Below, piece after piece: positions 25,001-31,892 of a stretch of DNA of 39,191 nt (position 1 is its first letter; each line of letters starts with the position of its first letter). Source of the stretch: Chitinophagaceae bacterium UBA3961 (GTDB lineage: Bacteria; Bacteroidota; Bacteroidia; Chitinophagales; Chitinophagaceae); the NCBI GenBank assembly GCA_002385265.1, contig DGDD01000199.1, positions 1 through 39,191 of the forward strand. Reading direction: 5' to 3'. Under the pieces are notes generated by a model. That model saw only the letters and a list, made by a program, of their open reading frames with translations, ran no database searches and had not been told where the DNA came from. A program made the translations under genes and the position numbers.

Positions 25001-25194
25001 TTTTCAGGGTTTACATCTGTTTTCAAAAGGATGTTTCCGATGCGGCAGGCAAGAATCTGCGTTTTTCCGGTACCGGGTCCGGCAATTACCATTACGGGCC
25101 CTTCTATGGCGTCAACGGCAGTTTTTTGCTGATCGTTCAATCGTTCGTATTCGGCATTGAATTTTTCTACTAGTTTTTCTCTGATAAAACTCAT
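22036..25194 (-). CDS. UvrD/Rep-family helicase fused to Cas4/AddB-like Fe-S nuclease
   Basis: A 1052-residue protein joining an SF1A helicase to a PD-(D/E)XK nuclease. Helicase motifs: Walker A AGPGTGKT with Lys44, motif Ia FTDAGVIAMRKRL, Walker B FILVDEYQDSSGTQ, VGDDDQSIYRFQGA, LSNNYRSTQP, NHGSKGLEFEHVIVAGCD, and FYVAITRAEKEL. The C-terminal domain (from about residue 785) has FGSAVHFALEKL, KLDKLEFNGKEVNVVDYKTG (nuclease Asp/Lys), and four cysteines, Cys791 and Cys1020, 1025, 1028 (CGKADCHWC), spaced as in 4Fe-4S nucleases of the AddB/Cas4 group. It is likely to process DNA ends in repair. The promoter box TATCTTTG ends 4 bp before the ATG, as in recR. Confidence 0.93.
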   Translation of the reverse strand: MSFIREKLVEKFNAEYERLNDQQKTAVDAIEGPVMVIAGPGTGKTQILACRIGNILLKTDVNPENILCLTFTDAGVIAMRKRLLQFIGPDAYKVNINTYHSFCNEIIQDNLSLFDKTYLDPISELEQIELMKELIDGFKKGNPLKRYRGDVYFETKSLLSLFSTMKKEGWTPQFLNDAIDRYINDLPFRDENIAKKAVGNFKKGDVRTDRVEIEVKKVEKLRAAVNEFERFQEAMRKRNRYDFDDMINWVIQAFKENQSLLLEYQEKYQFILVDEYQDSSGTQNMLVSLLINYWEQPNIFVVGDDDQSIYRFQGANLENMVEIADQYKAQIKTIVLSNNYRSTQPILNIAKSLIDRNNERLVQKIPNLTKELIASNPKWQGSFPEPRIVEFENKRVELIGITDQISKWIQNGVNPASIAVLYRENAFGSELQDYLKLKNIPFYSKRRFNLFGIPLINKILLHLRYINAELDTPYGGDEMLFELLHANWYGIPPIEIAKITSTVAEKRYSEDGSSLRKYLFDKATEAPRDLFATGIHPGLKKAITLAEKFIGDAYNVTLQQLFESIIRETGILSSIMQSPNKHHDLEALTSLFNFVKDETHRNPSLHLKEFVGVIDIMEREGIELPLMETSGSEKGVNLLTNHGSKGLEFEHVIVAGCDAKSWEKKANRSKGFKLPDTVFSTMAGNASEEELRRLFYVAITRAEKELIITYSKNNEKGKALEPTRFIAEIIDSNGTAIESRVIDPETIMEYQSIPFNTIIAPEIEKIEADFIDRILEKFTMNVTALNNYLNCPLNFYFNNLVRIPSPKNESTEFGSAVHFALEKLFKGMQEHPANEFPGKDQFTRDFDWYMHRHRESFTQEQFNRRMEYGHEILSTYYDNNISRFNKIVAIERNIRNVVVNGVPLKGKLDKLEFNGKEVNVVDYKTGDPEKADKKLKRPNDKDPNGGDYWRQAVFYKILIDHYEQKDWKVVSTEFDFIEPTNDKKSERAKVDITAADVTTVKQQIVEVWEKIQARDFYTGCGKADCHWCEFVKTNNMAVALHELSADGEEDLS

Positions 25195-25198
25195 GTTT

Positions 25199-25206
25199 CA
25201 AAGATA
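25199..25206 (-). promoter_or_regulatory. -7 box of the helicase-nuclease gene, 4 bp from the start codon
   Basis: On the minus strand TATCTTTG is an exact TAnnTTTG match separated from the ATG by four bases, the same sequence and spacing as at recR. Suggests a leaderless mRNA. Confidence 0.6.
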
Positions 25207-25398
25207 GGAATTCGTGTTTCAATGGCTGTTAGCAAGCAGTAAATCACTACTTCGGCTCCCATAAGTGGAAACCTTTATCCTTTGATAATTAATAACTTAT
25301 GAAGCTGAAATAAAGTTGTTGCAAGGATCGGGAAACTGTCTTTTTTTGGGAATAAATCAATCCGACCCTTCGTTAAGAAGGTTGCGCAATAATCCAAT

Positions 25399-26760
25399 AT
25401 GAAGAACACGCATAACCTTAAAATTTTTATTCTTGAAGATGATACCTGGTATGGGTCCATGCTTCAACATTACCTTTCCTTGAACCCCGATTTTGAAGTA
25501 AAGCGATTCGAAAGTGCGAAGGAGTTCTTTTCTAAATTACACGAACTGCCTGATGTAGTAACGCTTGATTATTCCATGCCGGATATGGATGGAGATTTGG
25601 TGTTGAAGAAGATCAAAGACTCATATCCTAATATTCAGGTAATCATTATTTCAGGGCAGGAAGATGTGGGTACTGCCATCAACTTACTAAAGAGCGGTGC
25701 GTTTGACTATATTGTTAAAGACGAGGACACAAAAGACCATGTGTGGAAGAGCCTGATGCACTTGAGTGAGATCAATGGTTTAAAACAACAGGTGGAACAA
25801 TTGAAAGAACAAGTTGGAAAGAAATATGATTTTTCGAAGTTTTTAATTGGTAAGAGTGACCCCATACAAAAGGTATTTGCACTCATCGAAAAAGCTTCTA
25901 AGAGTAATATTACGGTTTCCGTTACAGGTGAAACCGGTACCGGTAAAGAAATGGTTGCGAAAGCCATTCATTATAATTCCGATAAGTCGAATAAACCCTT
26001 TGTTGCAGTGAATGTGGCGGCTATTCCTAAAGACCTGATTGAGAGTGAATTGTTTGGTCATGAGAAAGGTGCATTTACCGGAGCCGTTACGAGAAGAATT
26101 GGAAAATTTGAAGAAGCCAACAATGGAACACTTTTCTTAGACGAAATTGGCGAATTAGATATCAACTTGCAAGCTAAGTTGTTAAGAGCATTGCAAGAAA
26201 GAGAGATCACAAGGGTAGGGGGAAATGAAGTGGTGCAGATTAACGCACGCATCATTGTAGCTACTCACCGGAATTTATTGGATGAAGTGGCAGCGAAACG
26301 ATTTCGGGAAGACTTGTATTATCGCTTGATCGGTCTACCTATTTCTTTGCCTGCCTTAAGGGAAAGGGGAACAGATATTCTGCTTTTGGCAAAACATTTT
26401 GTGGACCAGTTCTGCAAGGAGAACCAAATGGAGAAAAAATCGTTAAGTGAAGAATCGCAACAAAAGTTACTCAATTATCCATTTCCCGGTAACGTGCGTG
26501 AGTTGAAGTCAGTGATGGAATTGTCGGTGGTTTTAAGTGATGCAGAGACCATTCAACCCGAAAACATTAGTGTTCAAAACAGCAATAGCATTAATAATAT
26601 CATGGCGAAAGAAAAGTCGCTGAAAGAGTATGAAGTTGATATTATTCAATACTTTTTAGATAAGTACGATCGCGATGTATTATTGGTTGCGAAAAAATTA
26701 GATGTTGGCAAATCGACTTTGTACCGGATGATTCAAGCCGGTGAACTAGTAACAAAATAG
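25399..26760 (+). CDS. sigma-54-dependent response regulator (NtrC family)
   Basis: A 453-residue transcription activator with three domains. The receiver (about 8-125) has the phospho-acceptor Asp57 in TLDYSMPDMDGD. The AAA+ domain (about 150-385) has Walker A GETGTGKE from Gly177, the sigma-54 contact loop GAFTGA at 224-229, and NNGTLFLDEIGEL. A short Fis-type helix-turn-helix closes the protein (DVLLVAKKLDVGKSTLYRMI). It will hydrolyse ATP to open sigma-54 promoters when phosphorylated. It is the first gene of an operon with an H-NOX sensor (7 bp later) and a hybrid histidine kinase, which is its obvious partner. Target genes are not evident in the window. Confidence 0.95.
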   Translation: MKNTHNLKIFILEDDTWYGSMLQHYLSLNPDFEVKRFESAKEFFSKLHELPDVVTLDYSMPDMDGDLVLKKIKDSYPNIQVIIISGQEDVGTAINLLKSGAFDYIVKDEDTKDHVWKSLMHLSEINGLKQQVEQLKEQVGKKYDFSKFLIGKSDPIQKVFALIEKASKSNITVSVTGETGTGKEMVAKAIHYNSDKSNKPFVAVNVAAIPKDLIESELFGHEKGAFTGAVTRRIGKFEEANNGTLFLDEIGELDINLQAKLLRALQEREITRVGGNEVVQINARIIVATHRNLLDEVAAKRFREDLYYRLIGLPISLPALRERGTDILLLAKHFVDQFCKENQMEKKSLSEESQQKLLNYPFPGNVRELKSVMELSVVLSDAETIQPENISVQNSNSINNIMAKEKSLKEYEVDIIQYFLDKYDRDVLLVAKKLDVGKSTLYRMIQAGELVTK

Positions 26761-26767
26761 CAAGCAT

Positions 26768-27298
26768 ATGAAAGGAATGGTATTCACGGGTTTTCTGGAA
26801 ATGGTTGAGAATCAGTTTGGATTTGTAACAGCCAGTAAGATCGTAAACGAATCGAACTTGCAGTCAAAAGGTGTATATACTTCGGTAGGTACGTATGATC
26901 ATAAGGAGATCGTGAACTTGGTGGTATCCTTAAGTAATAATACCGGCATTCCCATTCCCGACCTGTTAGAAGCATTTGGAAAGTATTTGTTTGCTATGTT
27001 GGCAAAATCGTATCCTCAAATGATCAATCGAGATGCCGGACTGTTCGCCTTCCTTTCAAAAATTGATAATTACATTCATCCGGAGGTGTTGAAATTGTAT
27101 CCGGATGCTGAATTGCCAAGGTTTTCAGTGATCAACTACACAGAATCGGAATTAGTGCTCACTTACCATTCTGCAAGAAAAATGGAGCATTTAGCACTAG
27201 GATTGTTTAAAGGCAGTATCGATCATTTTAGCGAAACTGCCACTGTTGATATGGAACCATTAAGTACTGGAGATACTAAATTTATTTTAAGAAAGTAG
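26768..27298 (+). CDS. H-NOX haem protein, nitric oxide sensor
   Basis: A 176-residue haem NO-binding protein. Diagnostic residues are present: start MKGMVFTGFLEMV, proximal haem ligand His104 in DNYIHPEVLKLYPDAELPRF, Pro117, and the haem-propionate motif Tyr133-x-Ser135-x-Arg137 (YHSARKM). At the position of the distal tyrosine that holds oxygen in the Thermoanaerobacter protein (five after the motif arginine) it has Leu142, so by family rule it should bind NO and not form a stable oxygen complex. It lies 7 bp after the sigma-54 regulator and 3 bp before the hybrid kinase, the usual context for a stand-alone H-NOX that controls a histidine kinase. Confidence 0.92.
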   Translation: MKGMVFTGFLEMVENQFGFVTASKIVNESNLQSKGVYTSVGTYDHKEIVNLVVSLSNNTGIPIPDLLEAFGKYLFAMLAKSYPQMINRDAGLFAFLSKIDNYIHPEVLKLYPDAELPRFSVINYTESELVLTYHSARKMEHLALGLFKGSIDHFSETATVDMEPLSTGDTKFILRK

Positions 27299-27301
27299 TT
27301 G

Positions 27302-30300
27302 ATGCAGGTAGACTTGACCCATGAAATTGCTGCTTTAAAGGAAATCTTAGAGCGGGAGCGACAGGCACGGAAAGCCGTTGAACTGATTTTAGAACAAAAA
27401 TCTTCAGAGCTCTACGCTATTAACCAGAAGTTAGAAGAAAAAGTAAAAGAACGTACAGAGGTTCTTACCAATAAAAACGAGGAGTTACTGGCAACCAGCA
27501 CCAGAATGATGTTATTGGTGCAAAACCTGCAGAATGCTGTATGGATGGAAGACGAATTTGGCAATACAGTACTCGTTAATCAGCAATTCTGCGATTTGTT
27601 TCACTTGCCGTTTGCGCCAGCCGATTTAGTGGGTTGCGAGTCGAAAGTAATACTCAATCGTATTGCAGGAAGTTTTAAAGAACAAGGGATATTTGATGTT
27701 ATCCACGGTAATTATTGGGCAGAACGTGCACCGGTTGGAGCAACCGAAGTTCATTTGCAATACGATCGAATTGTTCTCGTTGAGTTTATTCCAATATGGG
27801 CAAATGGTATTTATAAAGGGAATTTGTGGGTACTGAAAGACGTAACTCAGCAACGAATTGCTGATCAAAAACTTAAAGATCAGAAAGCTTTCTATGAAGA
27901 CATCTTGAACAATGTTCCGGCAGACTTAGCGGTAATAGACAAGGATCAACGCTATATGTTTGTAAACCCTAAAGCGATCCGAAATCCTGAAGTAAGAGAA
28001 TGGATTATTGGGAAAACGGATGCAGACTACTGCAGGATGAGAGGTAAAAACATGGAGATCGCAAAGAAGCGACAGGAACGATACGATTTAATTAAGAAGT
28101 TTAAGAAAGAACAACAGTGGGAAGAACAATCTGTTAAACCGGATGGTTCCATGGAATATATTTTTAGACACCTGGCGCCGATTCTAGATGAGAAAGGGGA
28201 AATCAGGATGTTTATTGGTTATGCAACTGATATTACAGCCCGAAAAATGGTGGAGAAACGTGCCAGTAGTCTTTGGTTTTCTTTGGAAAGGCTTGGAGAC
28301 AATGTATGGGAACATGATTTCCAAACCAATGAAACATTTTTCTCGAAGCAAGAGTTTGAGATGTTGGGTACAAAAGAAGAGCCAATTGAAAGCAATGCGA
28401 AGCTCTGGTGGGATCGTGTACATCCGGAAGACCGAAACATTTTAAAAAAGAATGATGAACTGTATAAAGCAGGATTGATTGATCATCATAGTTTGGAATA
28501 CCGCATTTATCACAATGATGGCTCTATTCATTGGGTGTTGGATAGGGGAATGGTCACCGAAAAAAGCACCAATGGGCTGCCTTTGAAGATCTTAGGTACG
28601 CATACTGATATCACATTTATTAAAAACATTCAAAAGGAAGGGATCAAATCGGCTGAGCGTTATCAATCATTGATTGAAAATAGCTTGGCACTTATTTGCA
28701 CACATGATTTGAAAGGACTCTTTCAATCGGTAAATCCCGCCATCTTAAACGCGTTCAATTACACGTCTGAAGAAATGATCGGAAAGCCGGTTTCAGATTT
28801 TATGCCGGAAGATCAGAGGGCCTTGTTCCAAGAATTGTATCTCGATAACATCAGAAAATATAAAAAAGCCGAAGGTGTTTTTTCCGTATTAGCAAAAGAT
28901 GGAAGAAAAATTTACCTGTTGTATCATAACTTTTTGATGGAACAAGAGGATGAAGAGCCTTATGTAATTGGGTTCTCTTTGGATATCACAGAAAGGATCA
29001 AAGCAGAAAAAGAACTGAAAATAGCAAAGAAGGCTACTGAAGAGATTGCAAAGGCAAAAGAAGCCTTTTTGGCAAATATGAGTCATGAGATTCGTACACC
29101 AATGAATGGAGTAATGGGGATCGCCGGATTATTGGCCAAAACGGCACTCAATCCACAACAACAACAATACTTGAAACTGATTCAAGAATCTTCGAAGAAT
29201 CTGTTAATGATCGTAAACGATGTATTGGATTTGGAAAAGATTGTAATGGGGAAGCTTCAATTCGAAAATGTACCTTTTCGATTGGCCGAAAGAGTGGAAA
29301 TGTGTATCCAGGGATTTACTTTCAAGGCTGAAGAAAAAGACATTGTTCTCGCATTTGACAACAAGCTTAAAGACAATTTGGTTGTAACGGGTGACCCTTA
29401 CCGATTGAGCCAAGTTTTAAATAACTTAATTAGCAATGCCCTCAAATTTACAGAGAAGGGAAGTGTTCGAGTAGTGTTGACGGAACTTAGTGCAGAAGGA
29501 ACGCGTCATCAAATAGAAGTAAGAATTGAAGACACCGGCATAGGAATACCGGCCGACAAGCTAAAAGAGATTTTTGAACCTTTTGTTCAAGCCAGTAGTT
29601 CGGTTTCGAGGATGTATGGTGGAACAGGGCTAGGACTTAGTATCTGCAAAGAAATTGTATCGATGATGGGTGGCTACTTTGATGTGAAAAGTGATTCCGG
29701 AAAAGGGTCGGTTTTTACATTCATTGTTCCGTTTGAGGAGAGCACGGTAATTCCGGATTCAGAGAAAACAACCACTGAAATTAATTTTCAAAGTTTAGGT
29801 TCTAGAAGGGTGTTGGTGGCTGAAGATGTAGAATTAAATCAATATCTTGTAAAGCATATTTTGCAATCCTGGGGCTTCGAAGTGTGTTTGGTTAACAATG
29901 GGGCAGAGGCTTTATCGAAAGTACAAGAAGAACCTTTTGATCTGGTTCTAATGGACATTCAAATGCCCATATTAGATGGAATGGAGGCTACCCGACAAAT
30001 TAGAAAACTAAGCAATCCATCCGTTGCTTCTATTCCAATCATCGCCCTAACCGCGAATGCATTAAAAGGAGATAGTGAGAAGTATTTGGGTGCCGGAATG
30101 AATGATTATCTTGCCAAGCCTTTTGATGAAACAAAATTATTTATCGCAATTTCAAATATCTTACAACCCCAGACCATGAGCAGCATGAGCCTGGCTCACA
30201 AAAATTCTAAAATGGAAACATTCGACAAACTCTACGATCTAAGTATGGTGGAAACAATCTCCGGTGGAGATCAAGGATTCGTTAAGAAAATGGTGCAATT

Positions 30301-30565
30301 ATTCGTAGATACGATGCCGGCAACCTTATCCGATTTACAGCAAAATGCCGCGGCAGGGAATTGGGAGCAAACAGGAAAAGTGGCGCACAAGCTGAAAAGT
30401 ACCATCGATTCTATGGGTATTACTTCTCTCAAAGACGATATTAGAACCGTAGAGTCAAATGGAAAAACTGCTACCAATACTGATGCCATTCAACCTTTGG
30501 TAGAAAAAGTAGTGAAGATCGTAAATGCATGCATCGATCAAATAAAGACTGAATTCGGACTCTAA
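27302..30565 (+). CDS. hybrid histidine kinase with four PAS-like domains, receiver and HPt
   Basis: A 1087-residue soluble multidomain kinase without clear membrane segments. Order: coiled coil (1-70), PAS-like domains at about 70-185, 200-320, 325-440 and 455-575, HisKA with phospho-acceptor His595 (MSHEIRTPMNG), HATPase (DTGIGIPADKLKEIFEPF, GGTGLGLSI), receiver with Asp885 (VLMDIQMPILDG), and a C-terminal HPt domain with His1029 (VAHKLKST). Phosphate can therefore pass His-Asp-His and on to Asp57 of the regulator encoded first in the operon. A TTG three bases earlier could also start it, but the ATG at 27302 is preferred. The H-NOX gene ends 3 bp upstream. At least one domain is expected to receive the H-NOX signal. 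Confidence 0.94.
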   Translation: MQVDLTHEIAALKEILERERQARKAVELILEQKSSELYAINQKLEEKVKERTEVLTNKNEELLATSTRMMLLVQNLQNAVWMEDEFGNTVLVNQQFCDLFHLPFAPADLVGCESKVILNRIAGSFKEQGIFDVIHGNYWAERAPVGATEVHLQYDRIVLVEFIPIWANGIYKGNLWVLKDVTQQRIADQKLKDQKAFYEDILNNVPADLAVIDKDQRYMFVNPKAIRNPEVREWIIGKTDADYCRMRGKNMEIAKKRQERYDLIKKFKKEQQWEEQSVKPDGSMEYIFRHLAPILDEKGEIRMFIGYATDITARKMVEKRASSLWFSLERLGDNVWEHDFQTNETFFSKQEFEMLGTKEEPIESNAKLWWDRVHPEDRNILKKNDELYKAGLIDHHSLEYRIYHNDGSIHWVLDRGMVTEKSTNGLPLKILGTHTDITFIKNIQKEGIKSAERYQSLIENSLALICTHDLKGLFQSVNPAILNAFNYTSEEMIGKPVSDFMPEDQRALFQELYLDNIRKYKKAEGVFSVLAKDGRKIYLLYHNFLMEQEDEEPYVIGFSLDITERIKAEKELKIAKKATEEIAKAKEAFLANMSHEIRTPMNGVMGIAGLLAKTALNPQQQQYLKLIQESSKNLLMIVNDVLDLEKIVMGKLQFENVPFRLAERVEMCIQGFTFKAEEKDIVLAFDNKLKDNLVVTGDPYRLSQVLNNLISNALKFTEKGSVRVVLTELSAEGTRHQIEVRIEDTGIGIPADKLKEIFEPFVQASSSVSRMYGGTGLGLSICKEIVSMMGGYFDVKSDSGKGSVFTFIVPFEESTVIPDSEKTTTEINFQSLGSRRVLVAEDVELNQYLVKHILQSWGFEVCLVNNGAEALSKVQEEPFDLVLMDIQMPILDGMEATRQIRKLSNPSVASIPIIALTANALKGDSEKYLGAGMNDYLAKPFDETKLFIAISNILQPQTMSSMSLAHKNSKMETFDKLYDLSMVETISGGDQGFVKKMVQLFVDTMPATLSDLQQNAAAGNWEQTGKVAHKLKSTIDSMGITSLKDDIRTVESNGKTATNTDAIQPLVEKVVKIVNACIDQIKTEFGL

Positions 30566-30620
30566 TTTTGAAACGAACAATTTTACCGCTGGAGGGTTAT
30601 TAGTATACACAATCATTAAT

Positions 30621-31079
30621 ATGTCTGTATACTCACTGAAACGGGTTCAATGGATGCCCATTACACTTGAAAAAGCTTGGGATTTTTTTTCCAGCCCGGC
30701 AAATCTCCAAACCATCACTCCCAAAGAGATGGGGTTTGAAATCATCTCCAGTTTTCACGGGTCAAAAATGTATGCCGGACAACTGATTGAATATCATGTT
30801 CGTCCTGTTCTCGGTATAAAATTGTATTGGATGACAGAGATTACTCATGTGGAAGACAAGAAGTTCTTCGTCGATGAGCAACGATTTGGCCCTTATGTAA
30901 TGTGGCATCACCAACATCATTTTGTTGAAAAAGATGGAGGCGTTGAAATGACAGATATCGTTCATTATAAGATTCCGGGATGGTTCATTGGTGATTTTGC
31001 CAATAGCTTGTTCATTAAGAAGAAATTGGCTTCCATTTTTGACTACCGTTTCGACAAAGTGAAAGAACTTTTTGGTTAA
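30621..31079 (+). CDS. SRPBCC family protein
   Basis: A 152-residue cytoplasmic protein with the START-like SRPBCC fold, a hydrophobic-cavity fold used for binding small lipophilic ligands. Visible signature: the opening strand VYSLKRVQWMPITLEKAWDF with FFSSPANLQTITP (helix-grip start), then WMTEITHVEDKKFFVDEQRFGPY and HHQHHFVEKDGGVEMTDIVHY, and the long C-terminal helix ANSLFIKKKLASIFDYRFDKV. It resembles members often annotated as cell-division inhibitor-like. It follows the kinase by 55 bp on the same strand and may be transcribed with it; nothing ties it to NO sensing. Ends at a bidirectional terminator. Confidence 0.85.
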   Translation: MSVYSLKRVQWMPITLEKAWDFFSSPANLQTITPKEMGFEIISSFHGSKMYAGQLIEYHVRPVLGIKLYWMTEITHVEDKKFFVDEQRFGPYVMWHHQHHFVEKDGGVEMTDIVHYKIPGWFIGDFANSLFIKKKLASIFDYRFDKVKELFG

Positions 31080-31105
31080 CAACTCTTGCTTAATTGTTAT
31101 AAACG

Positions 31106-31138
31106 AAAAGGCCTGCAGTTCTACTTGCAGGCCTTTTT
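31106..31138. terminator. bidirectional terminator between SRPBCC and TPR genes
   Basis: Perfect 12-bp inverted repeat AAAAGGCCTGCA (31106-31117) and TGCAGGCCTTTT (31126-31137) with an 8-nt loop. Its A- and T-tracts serve the two convergent genes. Confidence 0.92.
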
Positions 31139-31159
31139 ATTTTGATGAAAACTCAAAGC

Positions 31160-31810
31160 TTATCCCGGAATACGGTTGATGTATTTTTCAATCTCTTTGA
31201 TCTGCTTCACAATTTCAGGACTAGTAGGTTTTAATGCTTTTGTTTTTCTAAAGAATTCCTTTGCTGCTCTGAATTCTCTTTTGTTCATCATAATAGTACT
31301 CATTTGCAAATAGGCTGCTGCTTCGTTTTCTTTATCAGGCAATCCCTCGCGAATGGCTTGACGGATATAGCTTTCGCCTTGTTTCATATTGCCCTTTTGA
31401 AGAGAGATCATACCCATTTGAAGCATGCTGGCTCCCTTTACTTCTTTCATTGGTGAGCCCAAGTCCAATCCCTTTTTCATCATTTGTTCAGCACCGTCAA
31501 AGTCTTGGCGCATCATCGCCATTTGACCTTTAACGGTATAATAAGCTGAACGAATGGGTTTGTATAACAAATTAGGGAAACGAATGCTATTCAATACTTG
31601 TTCGGCGCCTTCCATATCACCGGCTTCCAAATACTCTTGAATGATGCGTAAGGGTCCAATAAAAAAGTGACCGGCGATCAAAATTACGCCTACAAAATGT
31701 GCGGGGAAGCCTGGCCAGAAACCGGCGTTCAAGTTCACTACTACACCCAATGCAATCAACGCCAAACCAATATAAAGGCGGTAACGAATAATAATATTAT
31801 AGAATTTCAT
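31160..31810 (-). CDS. membrane-anchored tetratricopeptide repeat protein
   Basis: A 216-residue protein. Two hydrophobic segments at about 11-28 (YIGLALIALGVVVNL) and 36-53 (FPAHFVGVILIAGHFFIG) form a membrane hairpin, and from about residue 58 the rest is helical repeats of TPR type (LEAGDMEGAEQVLNSI, AMMRQDFDGAEQMMKKGL, SLQKGNMKQGESYIRQAI, MNKREFRAAKEFFRKT). TPR domains bind partner proteins; none is identified here. The start codon directly follows a run of six T after a hairpin (31811-31846), an unusual arrangement. The start is supported because the first membrane segment begins soon after it and no later Met suits. Confidence 0.82.
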   Translation of the reverse strand: MKFYNIIIRYRLYIGLALIALGVVVNLNAGFWPGFPAHFVGVILIAGHFFIGPLRIIQEYLEAGDMEGAEQVLNSIRFPNLLYKPIRSAYYTVKGQMAMMRQDFDGAEQMMKKGLDLGSPMKEVKGASMLQMGMISLQKGNMKQGESYIRQAIREGLPDKENEAAAYLQMSTIMMNKREFRAAKEFFRKTKALKPTSPEIVKQIKEIEKYINRIPG

Positions 31811-31846
31811 AAAAAAGCCCCTGTTATGAAAAGACGCAACAGGGGC
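31811..31846 (-). terminator. terminator of the GH51 operon, abutting the TPR start codon
   Basis: On the minus strand GCCCCTGTT (31846-31838), a 12-nt loop, AACAGGGGC (31825-31817), then six T (31816-31811) immediately before the ATG at 31810. It ends the uxuA-GH51 operon. An exact promoter box at 31848-31855 lies just upstream, so the hairpin may also be the leader of the TPR mRNA. Confidence 0.85.
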
Positions 31847-31847
31847 A

Positions 31848-31855
31848 CAAAACTA
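31848..31855 (-). promoter_or_regulatory. possible -7 box of the TPR gene
   Basis: On the minus strand TAGTTTTG matches TAnnTTTG exactly. Transcription would start at the foot of the hairpin at 31817-31846. No well-placed TTG is seen upstream. Confidence 0.5.
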
Positions 31856-31892
31856 CATAATTTAACGGTATTGAAAACTGCTTTCTAACTAC

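Noticed and set aside
27299..27301. TTG as start codon of the hybrid kinase
   Set aside because: An ATG follows immediately; starting there loses only one residue and is the simpler choice.
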